DNA from: Gammaproteobacteria bacterium
GTDB lineage: Bacteria; Pseudomonadota; Gammaproteobacteria; Steroidobacterales; Rariloculaceae
Length of the DNA stretch: 6,341 nucleotides
Assembly: GCA_004357505.1 (NCBI GenBank)
Contig: SMWC01000079.1
Span: 1 to 6,341, forward strand
Direction: 5' to 3'
Both the position numbers and the translations under genes were made by a program. The notes below the pieces were generated by a model that was not told the DNA's origin, ran no database searches, and saw nothing but the letters and a program-made list of their open reading frames with translations. Positions 1-6,341 of this stretch are shown here, piece by piece; within the stretch, counting starts at the first letter, position 1, and every line of letters begins with the position of its first letter.

Positions 1-353
1 TCGGTCCGTGGTTCAGTAGACTCATCGTCCACTGCGAGCACAACGCATGGCGATTGAACGAGCCGGTTGCCGCCGGGCACCAGCCTTTGCTCCAGCTTTA
101 GGACCGTACCGGCTCTCGGGGCGTGAACTGCCGCTGATGGCGTCTCGCCGGGATCGCCGACGCTCTGCCCTCGAACCACTCGCTGACCGACCGTGACGGT
201 CGGCGTCGCCGGCGGGCCAAGCTGTTGGGTCATCGGAATGATGAGGCGTTCAGGTGCCAGGTTGCGATTGATACGCGTGGCCGTCGAGATTGTCTTGCGA
301 GCGGCCAGGTGCAGGCCGCCGGTCGGTCTGCGATGGATTTGGTACTCAGCCAT
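1..353 (-). CDS. rsxC: Electron transport complex subunit RsxC/RnfC, N-terminal part (cut by window edge)
   Basis: My own translation from the ATG at 353 gives 117 codons open to the window edge; the rest of the gene is outside. RsxC/RnfC is the peripheral flavin- and iron-sulfur-containing subunit of the Rsx/Rnf membrane complex, thought to contact NADH. The visible part matches the family's N-terminal domain: it starts MAEYQIHRRPTGGLH, equivalent to the FNGGIH stretch of E. coli RsxC. It then has an IIPMTQQLGPPATPTV segment, a VGQRVVRGQSVGD segment and VHAPRAGTVLKLE, which is typical of the barrel-sandwich fold. The start is supported by GGAG seven bases upstream and by the position right after rsxB, which it overlaps by eight bases. 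The NADH/FMN-binding and ferredoxin parts are not visible, so completeness cannot be judged. The identification is firm because order and sequence agree. Confidence 0.9.
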   Translation of the reverse strand, partial: MAEYQIHRRPTGGLHLAARKTISTATRINRNLAPERLIIPMTQQLGPPATPTVTVGQRVVRGQSVGDPGETPSAAVHAPRAGTVLKLEQRLVPGGNRLVQSPCVVLAVDDESTEPRT

Positions 354-843
354 CACGCGACTCCAGGACGATGCAGTCGACCGGGCACGGAGGTAGGCAT
401 AGCTCGCAGCCCGTGCAGTGACCCGCAATGATCGTGTGCATCATCTGTGGGATTCCGACGATCGCATCGACTGGACAGACTTGTGCGCAGAGATTGCAGC
501 CGATACAAAGCTCCTCGTCTATGCGAGCGACGCTATCGAGGCTGGCATGGCCAAGTTCCGTGAGCAGGGGCTCGGGTTCTTGGCCGAGCACGCTCGCAAG
601 CTGACGCACGGTTTCGTCTCCCCCCGGCGGACAGCGGTTGATGGATGCGTTACCCGCGGCGATGGCTTCCGCGTAGGCGCGGCAGCCGGGATAGCCGCAC
701 TGTGCGCATTGGACTCTGGGTAGAAGTTGTTCCAACCGATCAGCGATAGGGTCCGCTGCAGGCGGGAGATAGCGACTGGCTAGAATCAACAAAATCGCGA
801 GTGCCACGGCGAGACCGGCCAGGATAACAGTGCCGGTAATCAT
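346..843 (-). CDS. rsxB: Electron transport complex iron-sulfur subunit RsxB/RnfB
   Basis: A 165-residue polyferredoxin subunit of the Rsx/Rnf complex that passes electrons between soluble carriers and the membrane part. Residues 5-22 form one hydrophobic N-terminal anchor. Residues 46-71 carry the C-x2-C-x4-C-x16-C motif of the RnfB 4Fe-4S domain (C46, C49, C54, C71). Two ferredoxin-type motifs follow, at C113-C116-C119-C123 and C143-C146-C149-C153, each ending in CP. The same frame stays open further upstream to 1086, but that stretch is only the shadow of rsxA. The ATG at 843 overlaps the rsxA stop as ATGA and places the anchor correctly. No Shine-Dalgarno is visible, which suits translational coupling. 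The protein ends about 12 residues after the last cysteine. As I recall it, E. coli RsxB is 192 residues long, so a tail of roughly 27 residues is missing. All cluster ligands are present. Confidence 0.93.
   Translation of the reverse strand: MITGTVILAGLAVALAILLILASRYLPPAADPIADRLEQLLPRVQCAQCGYPGCRAYAEAIAAGNASINRCPPGGDETVRQLASVLGQEPEPLLTELGHASLDSVARIDEELCIGCNLCAQVCPVDAIVGIPQMMHTIIAGHCTGCELCLPPCPVDCIVLESRDG
361..364 (-). promoter_or_regulatory. Shine-Dalgarno sequence of rsxC
   Basis: On the minus strand the sequence reads GGAG, seven bases before the ATG at 353. It lies inside the 3' end of rsxB. It decides the rsxC start and is one of only two recognisable ribosome-binding sites in the window. 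Confidence 0.65.
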
Positions 844-1424
844 GACAGGCGCGCAAAGCCGGTGAAGCCGAAGAAAGCCAGCGACATGATGCCGGCCGTG
901 ACGAGCGCTATAGCAGGGCCTCGAAACGGCGATGGTACGTCGGCGTCTTCCAGTCGCTCGCGCAGGCCGCTCAGCAATGTCAGCACGATACCGAATCCCA
1001 GCGCTGCGCCCGCACCGTAGAACAACGCGGAGAGCAGGGTCCGCTGTTGTGTCGAGTTGAGTAAGGCGACCCCGAGGACAGCACAATTACTCGCGATTAA
1101 CGGAAGATAGAGGCCGAGGATGCGATGCAGTAACGGTGAGACTCTGCGCAAAGCCAACTCGGTAAACTGAACCGTAGCGCCTATGACCAGAATAAAAGAA
1201 ATCAGCCGTAAGTATCCTACGCCAAAAGGCAAGAGCACGTAGTGCTCGATCAAATAGCTGAGGCCTGACGAGAGCGTGAGGACCAGGCCTGTAGCCAATG
1301 CCATGCCCAACGCACCGTCCATGCGTTTCGAGGTGCCGAGAAACGGGCAGAGCCCGAGAAACTGAACCAGGACGAAGTTATTCACCAATGCCGCAGCGAA
1401 AATAATAAGCAACAGCTCGGTCAT
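840..1424 (-). CDS. rsxA: Electron transport complex membrane subunit RsxA/RnfA
   Basis: A 194-residue integral inner-membrane protein of the RnfA/NqrE family, close to the usual length of about 193. It is hydrophobic throughout, with about six membrane segments. The hallmark N-terminal stretch VNNFVLVQFLGLCPFLG (residues 14-30) and the SNCAVLGVALLN stretch (from residue 112) are both present. They contain C26 and C114, the two cysteines that in this family bind a shared iron-sulfur cluster within the membrane. The later VPSPFRGPAIALVTAGIMSL segment is also characteristic. The ATG at 1424 has AAGGTGA ten bases upstream. It lies 38 bases after the metG stop, and its own stop overlaps the rsxB start by four bases. 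It is the first rsx gene and is probably transcribed with metG, since I see no strong promoter or terminator between them. Confidence 0.95.
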   Translation of the reverse strand: MTELLLIIFAAALVNNFVLVQFLGLCPFLGTSKRMDGALGMALATGLVLTLSSGLSYLIEHYVLLPFGVGYLRLISFILVIGATVQFTELALRRVSPLLHRILGLYLPLIASNCAVLGVALLNSTQQRTLLSALFYGAGAALGFGIVLTLLSGLRERLEDADVPSPFRGPAIALVTAGIMSLAFFGFTGFARLS

Positions 1425-1434
1425 CGTATTTAAG

Positions 1435-1441
1435 TCACCTT
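1435..1441 (-). promoter_or_regulatory. Probable Shine-Dalgarno sequence of rsxA
   Basis: The minus strand reads AAGGTGA, with ten bases between it and the rsxA ATG at 1424. The spacing is slightly long, but this is the only purine-rich site in the metG-rsxA gap. Confidence 0.5.
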
Positions 1442-1462
1442 CATGCCATTGGATACCGATTT

Positions 1463-3148
1463 CTATACCGGACTATGGGCCTCTTGCGTCATCGCTTCTA
1501 TCCTCTCGCGGTCAACGCGTTCGAGCAGGCTTTTGAAGTGCTCGATGCCGCTGCCCAGTAGAGGTTTTTGTGCGTCTGTCCACGTCAGCGGAGCGATAGC
1601 AAGGAAGATTTCGGCTCTCTCCGCGACACCCGGTATGACCGGCTTCAGATAAATCATTAATGTCCGGAACAAGTTCAAGCCCAGCGTCGCAATGCCCACC
1701 ACGGCGTCGTTCTGCTCCGGGTTTTTCGCTTTGAGCCAGGGCTTTTGATCATCAATGTATTGATTCGCTTTATCGGCAAGCGCCATGATGCGCCTGATGG
1801 CGCGTGCATAGTTTCTGGCTTCATAATCCGCGGCGATCTCGTCTGCCGCCGCAGCGAAAACCGCAAACAAAGCCTCATCCGGCAGCTGGTCGGCCAGACG
1901 ACCCGCATTGAGCCGATGTATAAAACCCGCGCAGCGGCTACCGATATTGACAAATTTGCCAACCAAATCTGAATTGACGCGCGCAGCGAAGTCATCCATA
2001 TTCAGGTCGATATCGTCAGCCGTCGGTCCGAGCTTCGCGGCGAAATAGTAACGTAAGCAATCGGGCTCAAGATACTTGGCGTACGTTGTCGCCAGGATAA
2101 AAGTGCCCCTGGACTTCGACATCTTCAGGCCGTCAACGGTCAGAAATCCATGGACAAAGATGCCAGATGGCTTGCGGTAGCCCGCTCCGCTGAGTACCGA
2201 CGGCCAGAACAACGTGTGAAAATAGACGATATCCTTGCCAATGAAATGATAGAGCTCGGTGGTGCTGTCCGCATCCCAGAACTGCTCAAAACTGAGGTCC
2301 AAGCGCCGGCAGAGGTTGAGGAAACTCGCCATGTAACCGATCGGTGCATCAAACCATACGTAGAAGTATTTGCCGGATTCGCCGGGGATCTCGAAACCGA
2401 AGTAAGGACTGTCCCTCGAAATATCCCAGTCCCTTAGGCCGGCTTGGAACCATTCATCGAGCTTCCGTGCGAGCGCTTCATCGATGTGTTGTGGCACCCA
2501 GGAGCGAAGCTCTTCCTCAAAGTCTCCGAGCCGGAAGAAGAGGTGTTCCGACTCCTTCACTGAAGGCGTTGTACCGGAGATTACGGAAACCGGGTTCTTC
2601 AGCTCCATGGGCGTGTAGGTCGCGCTGCAGTTTTCGCAGGCATCACCATACTGGTCAGCCGTGCCGCAAATCGGACATTCGCCGCGAACATAGCGATCCG
2701 GTAGAAACATCTGCTTCTGTTCGTCATATGCCTGCTGTATCGTGCGTCGATGAATGTGCCCGGCCTTGAGCAGGCGCCGATAGACTTCCGCTGTCAGTTC
2801 CTCATTCTCGGCGGAATGAGTCGTCAGATAATTATCGACGCTGATCCTGAACCGAGCGAAATCGCTTTGGTGGCTAGCAGCGATCTCGGCTACCAATTCT
2901 TCCGGTGTTATGCCGGCAGCCTCCGCAGCCAGCATCGTCGGCGTGCCGTGAGCATCGCTGGCACAGACGTAATGGCAACGGTGCCCCTGCATTCTCTGAA
3001 ATCGTACCCAAACGTCCGTATAGGTGTACTCGACCAGATGCCCGATATGCAGTGGCGCATTGGCGTAGGGCAAGGCGCTGGTAACTAGAATATCTCGATG
3101 CTGGCCCAACCGCGGCACTCCATTGTTCACGATGGAGCGGCCGCACAA
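1463..3148 (-). CDS. metG: Methionyl-tRNA synthetase, short form without the C-terminal domain
   Basis: Charges tRNA-Met with methionine in the cytoplasm; a class I synthetase. Counting from the most upstream start (TTG at 3148), the HIGH motif is at residues 34-37 in [14 protein letters not shown] single zinc knuckle C-x2-C-x9-C-x2-C lies at C158, C161, C171 and C174. The substrate-pocket stretch WFDAPIGYM is at 265-273, [13 protein letters not shown] at 304-316 and KMSKS at 342-346. An alpha-helical anticodon-binding domain fills the remainder. The protein stops soon after this domain, at about 561 residues, so the OB-fold tRNA-binding/dimerisation domain of the 677-residue E. coli enzyme is absent. 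The start is uncertain: TTG 3148, GTG 3130 and GTG 3118 are all in frame and none has a good Shine-Dalgarno. GTG 3118 fits best, because homologues begin 6-9 residues before the [11 protein letters not shown] stretch. A hairpin overlaps the upstream candidates. The function is certain; only the start is open. Confidence 0.95.
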   Translation of the reverse strand: MCGRSIVNNGVPRLGQHRDILVTSALPYANAPLHIGHLVEYTYTDVWVRFQRMQGHRCHYVCASDAHGTPTMLAAEAAGITPEELVAEIAASHQSDFARFRISVDNYLTTHSAENEELTAEVYRRLLKAGHIHRRTIQQAYDEQKQMFLPDRYVRGECPICGTADQYGDACENCSATYTPMELKNPVSVISGTTPSVKESEHLFFRLGDFEEELRSWVPQHIDEALARKLDEWFQAGLRDWDISRDSPYFGFEIPGESGKYFYVWFDAPIGYMASFLNLCRRLDLSFEQFWDADSTTELYHFIGKDIVYFHTLFWPSVLSGAGYRKPSGIFVHGFLTVDGLKMSKSRGTFILATTYAKYLEPDCLRYYFAAKLGPTADDIDLNMDDFAARVNSDLVGKFVNIGSRCAGFIHRLNAGRLADQLPDEALFAVFAAAADEIAADYEARNYARAIRRIMALADKANQYIDDQKPWLKAKNPEQNDAVVGIATLGLNLFRTLMIYLKPVIPGVAERAEIFLAIAPLTWTDAQKPLLGSGIEHFKSLLERVDRERIEAMTQEAHSPV

Positions 3149-3182
3149 TCGTGGCTGAACGATACGGCGAAGCGGCCGCTCC
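3134..3182 (-). repeat. Inverted repeat / possible leader hairpin at the metG start
   Basis: GGAGCGGCCGC at 3134-3144 is exactly complementary, in inverted orientation, to GCGGCCGCTCC at 3172-3182, with a 27-base loop. Pairing can extend a few bases further (GATC/GATG side) across a bulge. Each arm contains the self-complementary octamer GCGGCCGC. In metG mRNA the 3' arm either covers codons 2-6, if translation starts at TTG 3148, or lies three bases before GTG 3130. No U-run follows, so it does not look like an intrinsic terminator. The repeat is certain; its function is inference. Confidence 0.6.
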
Positions 3183-3189
3183 GATCGGG

Positions 3190-3198
3190 ATTATGCCA
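3190..3198 (-). promoter_or_regulatory. Possible extended -10 promoter element for metG-rsx
   Basis: The minus strand reads TGGCATAAT. This is a TGn extension followed by a hexamer matching TATAAT at five of six bases. It lies in the spacer between the second PilT gene and metG. No good -35 hexamer is found 16-18 bases upstream, which extended -10 promoters can tolerate. Transcription would begin near 3183, at the foot of the inverted repeat. The evidence is only a short sequence match. Confidence 0.3.
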
Positions 3199-3219
3199 CT
3201 GGTGTCGAAGCGATGCTGC

Positions 3220-4290
3220 TCAGGAGACGTCTCTAAATTTTTCGAATTTGTTTTTATCGAAGGCCTGCATGTAGGCTTCCTCACCCGAAATCACCCGCCG
3301 CTTGTGGAGTTCCTCGAGAGCTCCATCCATCGTTCGCATGCCATAAGCTCCGCCGGATTGCATCACGCTCTCGAGCTGCTCCAGCTTACCCTGTCGAATC
3401 AGGTTTGCCACGGCCGAGGTATTCACGAGGATCTCCAGCACAGCAACCCGGCCTTTGCCGTCCTTTGTCTTCGCAAGCTGTTGCGAGATGACACCGCGCA
3501 AAGACGTAGACAGCATGTTTCGAATGTGGTCCTGCTTCTCGGCGGGAAAAATATTGATCACGCGATCGATGGTGGATGCTGCGCCATTGGTGTGCAGGGT
3601 CCCCAGCACCAACACGCCCATTTCTGCCGCAGTCATCGCTACGCTCATGGTCTCCAGATCTCTGAGTTCGCCGACCAGGATGACGTCGGGGTCCTCGCGC
3701 AACGCGGAGTGAAGCGCGTCTGAGAAACTATCGGTATGGATGCCAATCTCGCGTTGGCTGATCAGGCAGTTCTGGCGCTGGTGCACGAATTCGATCGGGT
3801 CTTCGATCGTCAGAATGTGGCCGTGCTGGTGCTGGTTAATCTCGTCTATCATGGCGGCAAGCGTCGTGGTCTTACCCGAGCCGGTCTTACCTGTTACGAG
3901 TATCAAACCCCTGCTGGCGCGCGTGAAATCGCGCACGGATGTCGGCATGCCGAGTTGTTCGAGCGTCAAGGCTTGCGAAGGAATCGAACGAAACACGGCG
4001 CCGATGCCGCGTAGGTGACGGAAGACATTGACTCGAAATCTGGCCAGATCCTTAATCGAATAGGCGAAATCAGCTGCGTCATTGGCCTCGAACTGTTCTC
4101 GGGATGCTTCGGTCATGATGCCGAATAGGGCTTCCTGCAACTTCTCGGGGTCGAGCGGCTGTTTCTCCAGGGAGATGAGATCGCCGTTGACTCGCATGCG
4201 CGGCGGATCACCCGCAATCACATGCAGGTCCGAACCTTTACGAAGCTGAATGTTACGCAGGAAATCTTCTATCATCTGCGGCGCAGCCAT
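3220..4290 (-). CDS. pilT: PilT-family type IV pilus ATPase, second paralogue (His-box variant)
   Basis: A 356-residue cytoplasmic hexameric ATPase of the PilT/PilU retraction-motor family. An N-terminal PAS-like domain (residues 8-105, GSDLHVIAGDPPRMRVNGDL) contains the arginine-rich ARFRVNVF stretch. The RecA-like domain has Walker A GKTGSGKT at 134-141, an Asp box ILTIEDPIEFVH at 159-170 and Walker B DVILVGELRD at 202-211 with catalytic E208. The His box keeps H233 (GTLHT), but the first histidine is replaced: AAEMGVLVLGT has V226 where PilT usually reads TGHLV. The AIRNLIRE retraction motif of Pseudomonas PilT appears as AVANLIRQ at 293-300. The ATG at 4290 is five bases after the previous stop and has no Shine-Dalgarno; a second ATG at residue 6 is possible. 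It ends NKFEKF, like its neighbour. Whether it acts as PilT or as a PilU-like helper cannot be told, so the symbol is at family level. Confidence 0.9.
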   Translation of the reverse strand: MAAPQMIEDFLRNIQLRKGSDLHVIAGDPPRMRVNGDLISLEKQPLDPEKLQEALFGIMTEASREQFEANDAADFAYSIKDLARFRVNVFRHLRGIGAVFRSIPSQALTLEQLGMPTSVRDFTRASRGLILVTGKTGSGKTTTLAAMIDEINQHQHGHILTIEDPIEFVHQRQNCLISQREIGIHTDSFSDALHSALREDPDVILVGELRDLETMSVAMTAAEMGVLVLGTLHTNGAASTIDRVINIFPAEKQDHIRNMLSTSLRGVISQQLAKTKDGKGRVAVLEILVNTSAVANLIRQGKLEQLESVMQSGGAYGMRTMDGALEELHKRRVISGEEAYMQAFDKNKFEKFRDVS

Positions 4291-4295
4291 ATCGG

Positions 4296-5384
4296 TCAGG
4301 CGATCTTCACGGCGCGCAAGATGGTCGAGTCCGTGACGAACCGTTCAAACTTCTTTACGTCGGAGGCATAGCGATAGGCGTCGTCCGGGTCTATCAGCTT
4401 GTTCTCGACGGCATCGAGCAGAGCTTGATCCATCGTCTGCATTCCATAATCCTTGCCGGTTTGCAGCTGGCCGAGAATCTGATGGGTCTGATCCGTTGAA
4501 ATAAGTTTCGCGATGGCCCGAGTCATCACGAGGATCTCGAAAATAGCTTTGCGTCCACGACCGTCCGGCGCCTTAACGAGAGCCTGCGTCACGACGGCTT
4601 GCAGGCTATGGGCGAGAAAGCTCTTCGTTTGTGCTGCCTGAGCGGGTGGCAGTGCGTCGATGATGCGGTCTATCGATTTGACTGCGCCGGTCGTATGTAG
4701 CGTGCCCAAGACCAGATGTCCGGTCTCGGCCGCGGTCATCGCCATGCTGATGGTATCCGCGTCTCGAAGCTCGCCGATCAAAATGACGTCCGGGTCTTCC
4801 CGCAGGGCGGCGCGCACGCCTTCGGCGAAGCTTGGAACATGCGTACCTAACTCGCGCTGTACGATCTGAGCCCGCCTACTCTGATGCACAAATTCGATCG
4901 GGTCCTCCAGGCTGATGATATTGAGATGTCGGGTGCTATTGAGATGATCGATCATCGCGGCCAGTGTCGTAGACTTGCCGGTGCCCGTCGATCCGGTTAT
5001 CAGCACCATCCCTTGGTGAAGATCACAGAACTTTGTCATCACCGGTGGTAGCTGGAGAGACTCCATTGTCGGGATTTTGTTGGGAATATTCCGAAACGTT
5101 GCGCCGACGCCAGTGTGCTTGTGAAAAACGTTGACTCTGAAGCGCCCGCCATCCTTGCTGATGTATGAAAAGTCCAAATCCTGATTCTGGGAGAAGAGGT
5201 CTTGCTGAGTCTGCGTCAATATTTCATTGACGTAGCCGTCCAGCTCGGTCGCGGTGAGCTCCCGAAACTTGATCGGCACCAAATCGCCATGCAACCGGAC
5301 CATGGGTGGAACTCCGACAGCCAGGTGAACGTCTGAACAGCCCTGCGCCAACCCCAACTTCAAGAATGAATCGATTCTAGCCAT
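4296..5384 (-). CDS. pilT: PilT-family type IV pilus ATPase, first paralogue
   Basis: A 362-residue ATPase of the type IV pilus retraction family, which depolymerises pilin at the inner-membrane base of the pilus to drive twitching, attachment or DNA uptake. The PAS-like N-domain spans about 4-102 (SDVHLAVGVPPMVRLHGDL, then GGRFRVNVF). Walker A is GSTGTGKS at 131-138, the Asp box IISLEDPIEFVH is at 156-167, and Walker B DVILIGELRD at 199-208 contains E205. The His box TGHLVLGTLHT has both histidines, H223 and H230. The place of AIRNLIRE is taken by AIAKLIST (290-297), so the retraction motif is diverged. The ATG at 5384 lies five bases after the kinase stop without a Shine-Dalgarno. Its C-terminus (KKFERFVTDS) resembles that of the following paralogue and not the IPENF end of Pseudomonas PilT as I recall it. 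This suggests a tandem duplication within one subfamily. No other pilus genes are in view. Confidence 0.92.
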   Translation of the reverse strand: MARIDSFLKLGLAQGCSDVHLAVGVPPMVRLHGDLVPIKFRELTATELDGYVNEILTQTQQDLFSQNQDLDFSYISKDGGRFRVNVFHKHTGVGATFRNIPNKIPTMESLQLPPVMTKFCDLHQGMVLITGSTGTGKSTTLAAMIDHLNSTRHLNIISLEDPIEFVHQSRRAQIVQRELGTHVPSFAEGVRAALREDPDVILIGELRDADTISMAMTAAETGHLVLGTLHTTGAVKSIDRIIDALPPAQAAQTKSFLAHSLQAVVTQALVKAPDGRGRKAIFEILVMTRAIAKLISTDQTHQILGQLQTGKDYGMQTMDQALLDAVENKLIDPDDAYRYASDVKKFERFVTDSTILRAVKIA

Positions 5385-5389
5385 GGCGT

Positions 5390-6341
5390 CTAAGCTGCTT
5401 TCTCGACAGCACCTTCCAGGGCGTGTCTGAAGTCATCCATCGATTTGAAGCGCTTCTCCTTGTCGACCGTCATGGCCTGTAGCACGATACTACTGAGTTC
5501 CTTGGACACCTGTTTGTTGAGTTCATTGAGGGGCGGCGCCTTACCTTGGACATGCTGATACATGACTGACATATGATCGCCCCGGCTGTAGGGAGGCTTT
5601 CCGGACAGCATCTCATACAGAACGATCCCAAGGCTATAGACATCGGCCGTGATGTCGACCCTCCTACCGAGTATCTGCTCTGGCGCCATGTATTTGGGAG
5701 ATCCGATCACGTAGCCCGTTTTGGTCAGTTGTGTCTCGGCACTCGATGCAGCGGCCGCGACACCGAAGTCCACGATTTTCAGCAGACCGTCGTCATTAAT
5801 GAGGATATTTGCCGGCTTCAGGTCGCGGTGGATGATTCCCTGATGATGGGCAATCTGCATGCCCGTGCAGACGTCACTCGCATAGGATACGGCTTTCCGA
5901 GCATTCATCGGGGCATGGTCTATGATTTCCTGCCCGAGCGTATGCGAAGGGAAATACTCCATGGAGATGGCGTAACCGCTACCGATGGACAGGAAATCGT
6001 AAATACGGATGACGTTTTTGTGGGTGATTTTTCGCGAGTAGCGCAGTTCGTGGACGAAGCGCTTCATTATCTCCTCGTTGGAGGCTACGTTCTCATTCAG
6101 GAATTTCAGAATCAGCTCATCGTCCACGACCGTGTCATGCACTAACAACACAGTGCCGAATGCGCCCTTACCGATCTTCCGGATGAATTTATAGCGGTCC
6201 TCGATCATGTCGTCAGGCTTCAGGGTAGTGAAATCGAACTTAGGCGCCGATGTCTTGACGGAGGCGTTTTTCTCGAGCGTGGCCGTTAGGCCCGTGAGGA
6301 TCTTGTCGACTTCGGTCGAGGTCGATTTAACCTCGCTCAGA
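5390..6341 (-). CDS. Hanks-type serine/threonine protein kinase, 5' end outside the window
   Basis: A eukaryote-like protein kinase with the full catalytic set. Numbered from the internal Met at 6208, these are the glycine loop GKGAFG (13-18), K35 in LILKFLN, the helix-C glutamate E54, HRDLKPAN (127-134), DFG (147-149), GSPKYMAPE (169-177) and DVYSLGIVLYEMLSGKPPY. It should therefore be an active cytoplasmic kinase. It ends right after the catalytic domain (ALEGAVEKAA), with no membrane helix or PASTA repeats. By my reading the frame stays open for 44 more codons to the window edge, giving at least 316 residues. This stretch is rich in Thr, Ser and Lys and contains KFDFTTLKPDD. No Shine-Dalgarno precedes the ATG at 6208, so that Met is probably internal and the true start, perhaps with a further domain, lies beyond 6341. 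The close fit to two PilT genes suggests a role in pilus control, which is inference. Confidence 0.92.
   Translation of the reverse strand, partial: LSEVKSTSTEVDKILTGLTATLEKNASVKTSAPKFDFTTLKPDDMIEDRYKFIRKIGKGAFGTVLLVHDTVVDDELILKFLNENVASNEEIMKRFVHELRYSRKITHKNVIRIYDFLSIGSGYAISMEYFPSHTLGQEIIDHAPMNARKAVSYASDVCTGMQIAHHQGIIHRDLKPANILINDDGLLKIVDFGVAAAASSAETQLTKTGYVIGSPKYMAPEQILGRRVDITADVYSLGIVLYEMLSGKPPYSRGDHMSVMYQHVQGKAPPLNELNKQVSKELSSIVLQAMTVDKEKRFKSMDDFRHALEGAVEKAA

Noticed and set aside
844..1086. The upstream extension of the rsxB frame, which would give a 246-residue protein.
   Set aside because: It lies wholly inside rsxA in another frame, is arginine-rich and unlike RsxB, and would bury the N-terminal membrane anchor. 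The ATG at 843 is the natural start.
1430..1444. A four-codon reading frame (ATG AAG GTG ACT TAA on the minus strand) embedding the rsxA Shine-Dalgarno, as a possible leader peptide.
   Set aside because: It is too short to distinguish from chance, and it has no attenuator-like structure or codon bias.
3134..3182. The inverted repeat considered as an intrinsic terminator for the kinase-PilT operon.
   Set aside because: The stem is GC-rich, but no T-run follows it on the minus strand and the 27-base loop is long for a terminator.
3224..3233. The perfect palindrome GAGACGTCTC at the 3' end of the second PilT gene, considered as an operator or terminator stem.
   Set aside because: It is only ten bases, has no loop and no U-run downstream on the minus strand, and lies within the coding sequence.
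3151..3723. A 190-codon open frame on the plus strand opposite the second PilT gene.
   Set aside because: It mirrors a clearly real ATPase, and its translation shows no family motif.
5573..6145. A 190-codon open frame on the plus strand opposite the kinase.
   Set aside because: It is fully antisense to a gene with all kinase motifs, has no recognisable domain or ribosome-binding site, and reads as a shadow frame.

Overview
The window is a compact, gene-dense stretch of a gammaproteobacterial chromosome. Every gene I can support lies on the minus strand, so transcription runs from base 6341 towards base 1. The assignment rests on an Rsx/Rnf electron-transport cluster beginning rsxA-rsxB-rsxC, a methionyl-tRNA synthetase of the proteobacterial one-zinc-knuckle type, and type IV pilus motor ATPases of the PilT family. 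Codon use and base composition look even across the window. I see no mobile element, tRNA, rRNA or CRISPR array, and no gap of 300 bases without a gene. The organism cannot be named more closely from this sequence.

Upstream block (6341 to 3220): a Hanks-type serine/threonine protein kinase whose 5' end lies outside the window, then two PilT-family ATPases of 362 and 356 residues. Each junction leaves only five bases between stop and start, and neither ATPase start has a clear Shine-Dalgarno sequence. The three genes are probably one transcript with coupled translation. The obvious hypothesis is a kinase controlling, or reporting on, a pilus-retraction motor made of two paralogous ATPases. The second ATPase has lost one of the two histidines of the PilT His box.

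Junction (3219 to 3149): a short spacer with a plausible extended -10 promoter element. An 11-base inverted repeat with a 27-base loop follows and overlaps the 5' end of metG. It could form a leader hairpin over the metG translation start.

Downstream block (3148 to 1): metG, then rsxA, rsxB and the first 117 codons of rsxC. rsxA and rsxB overlap by four bases and rsxB and rsxC by eight, as in a tightly coupled operon. MetG ends directly after its anticodon-binding domain and lacks the C-terminal tRNA-binding/dimerisation domain of the E. coli enzyme. The Rsx proteins belong to a membrane complex that moves electrons between NADH and ferredoxin-like carriers, or keeps SoxR reduced.

Most of the window is ordinary housekeeping. 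The part worth a second look is the kinase-PilT-PilT module, followed by the metG leader hairpin and the short MetG.
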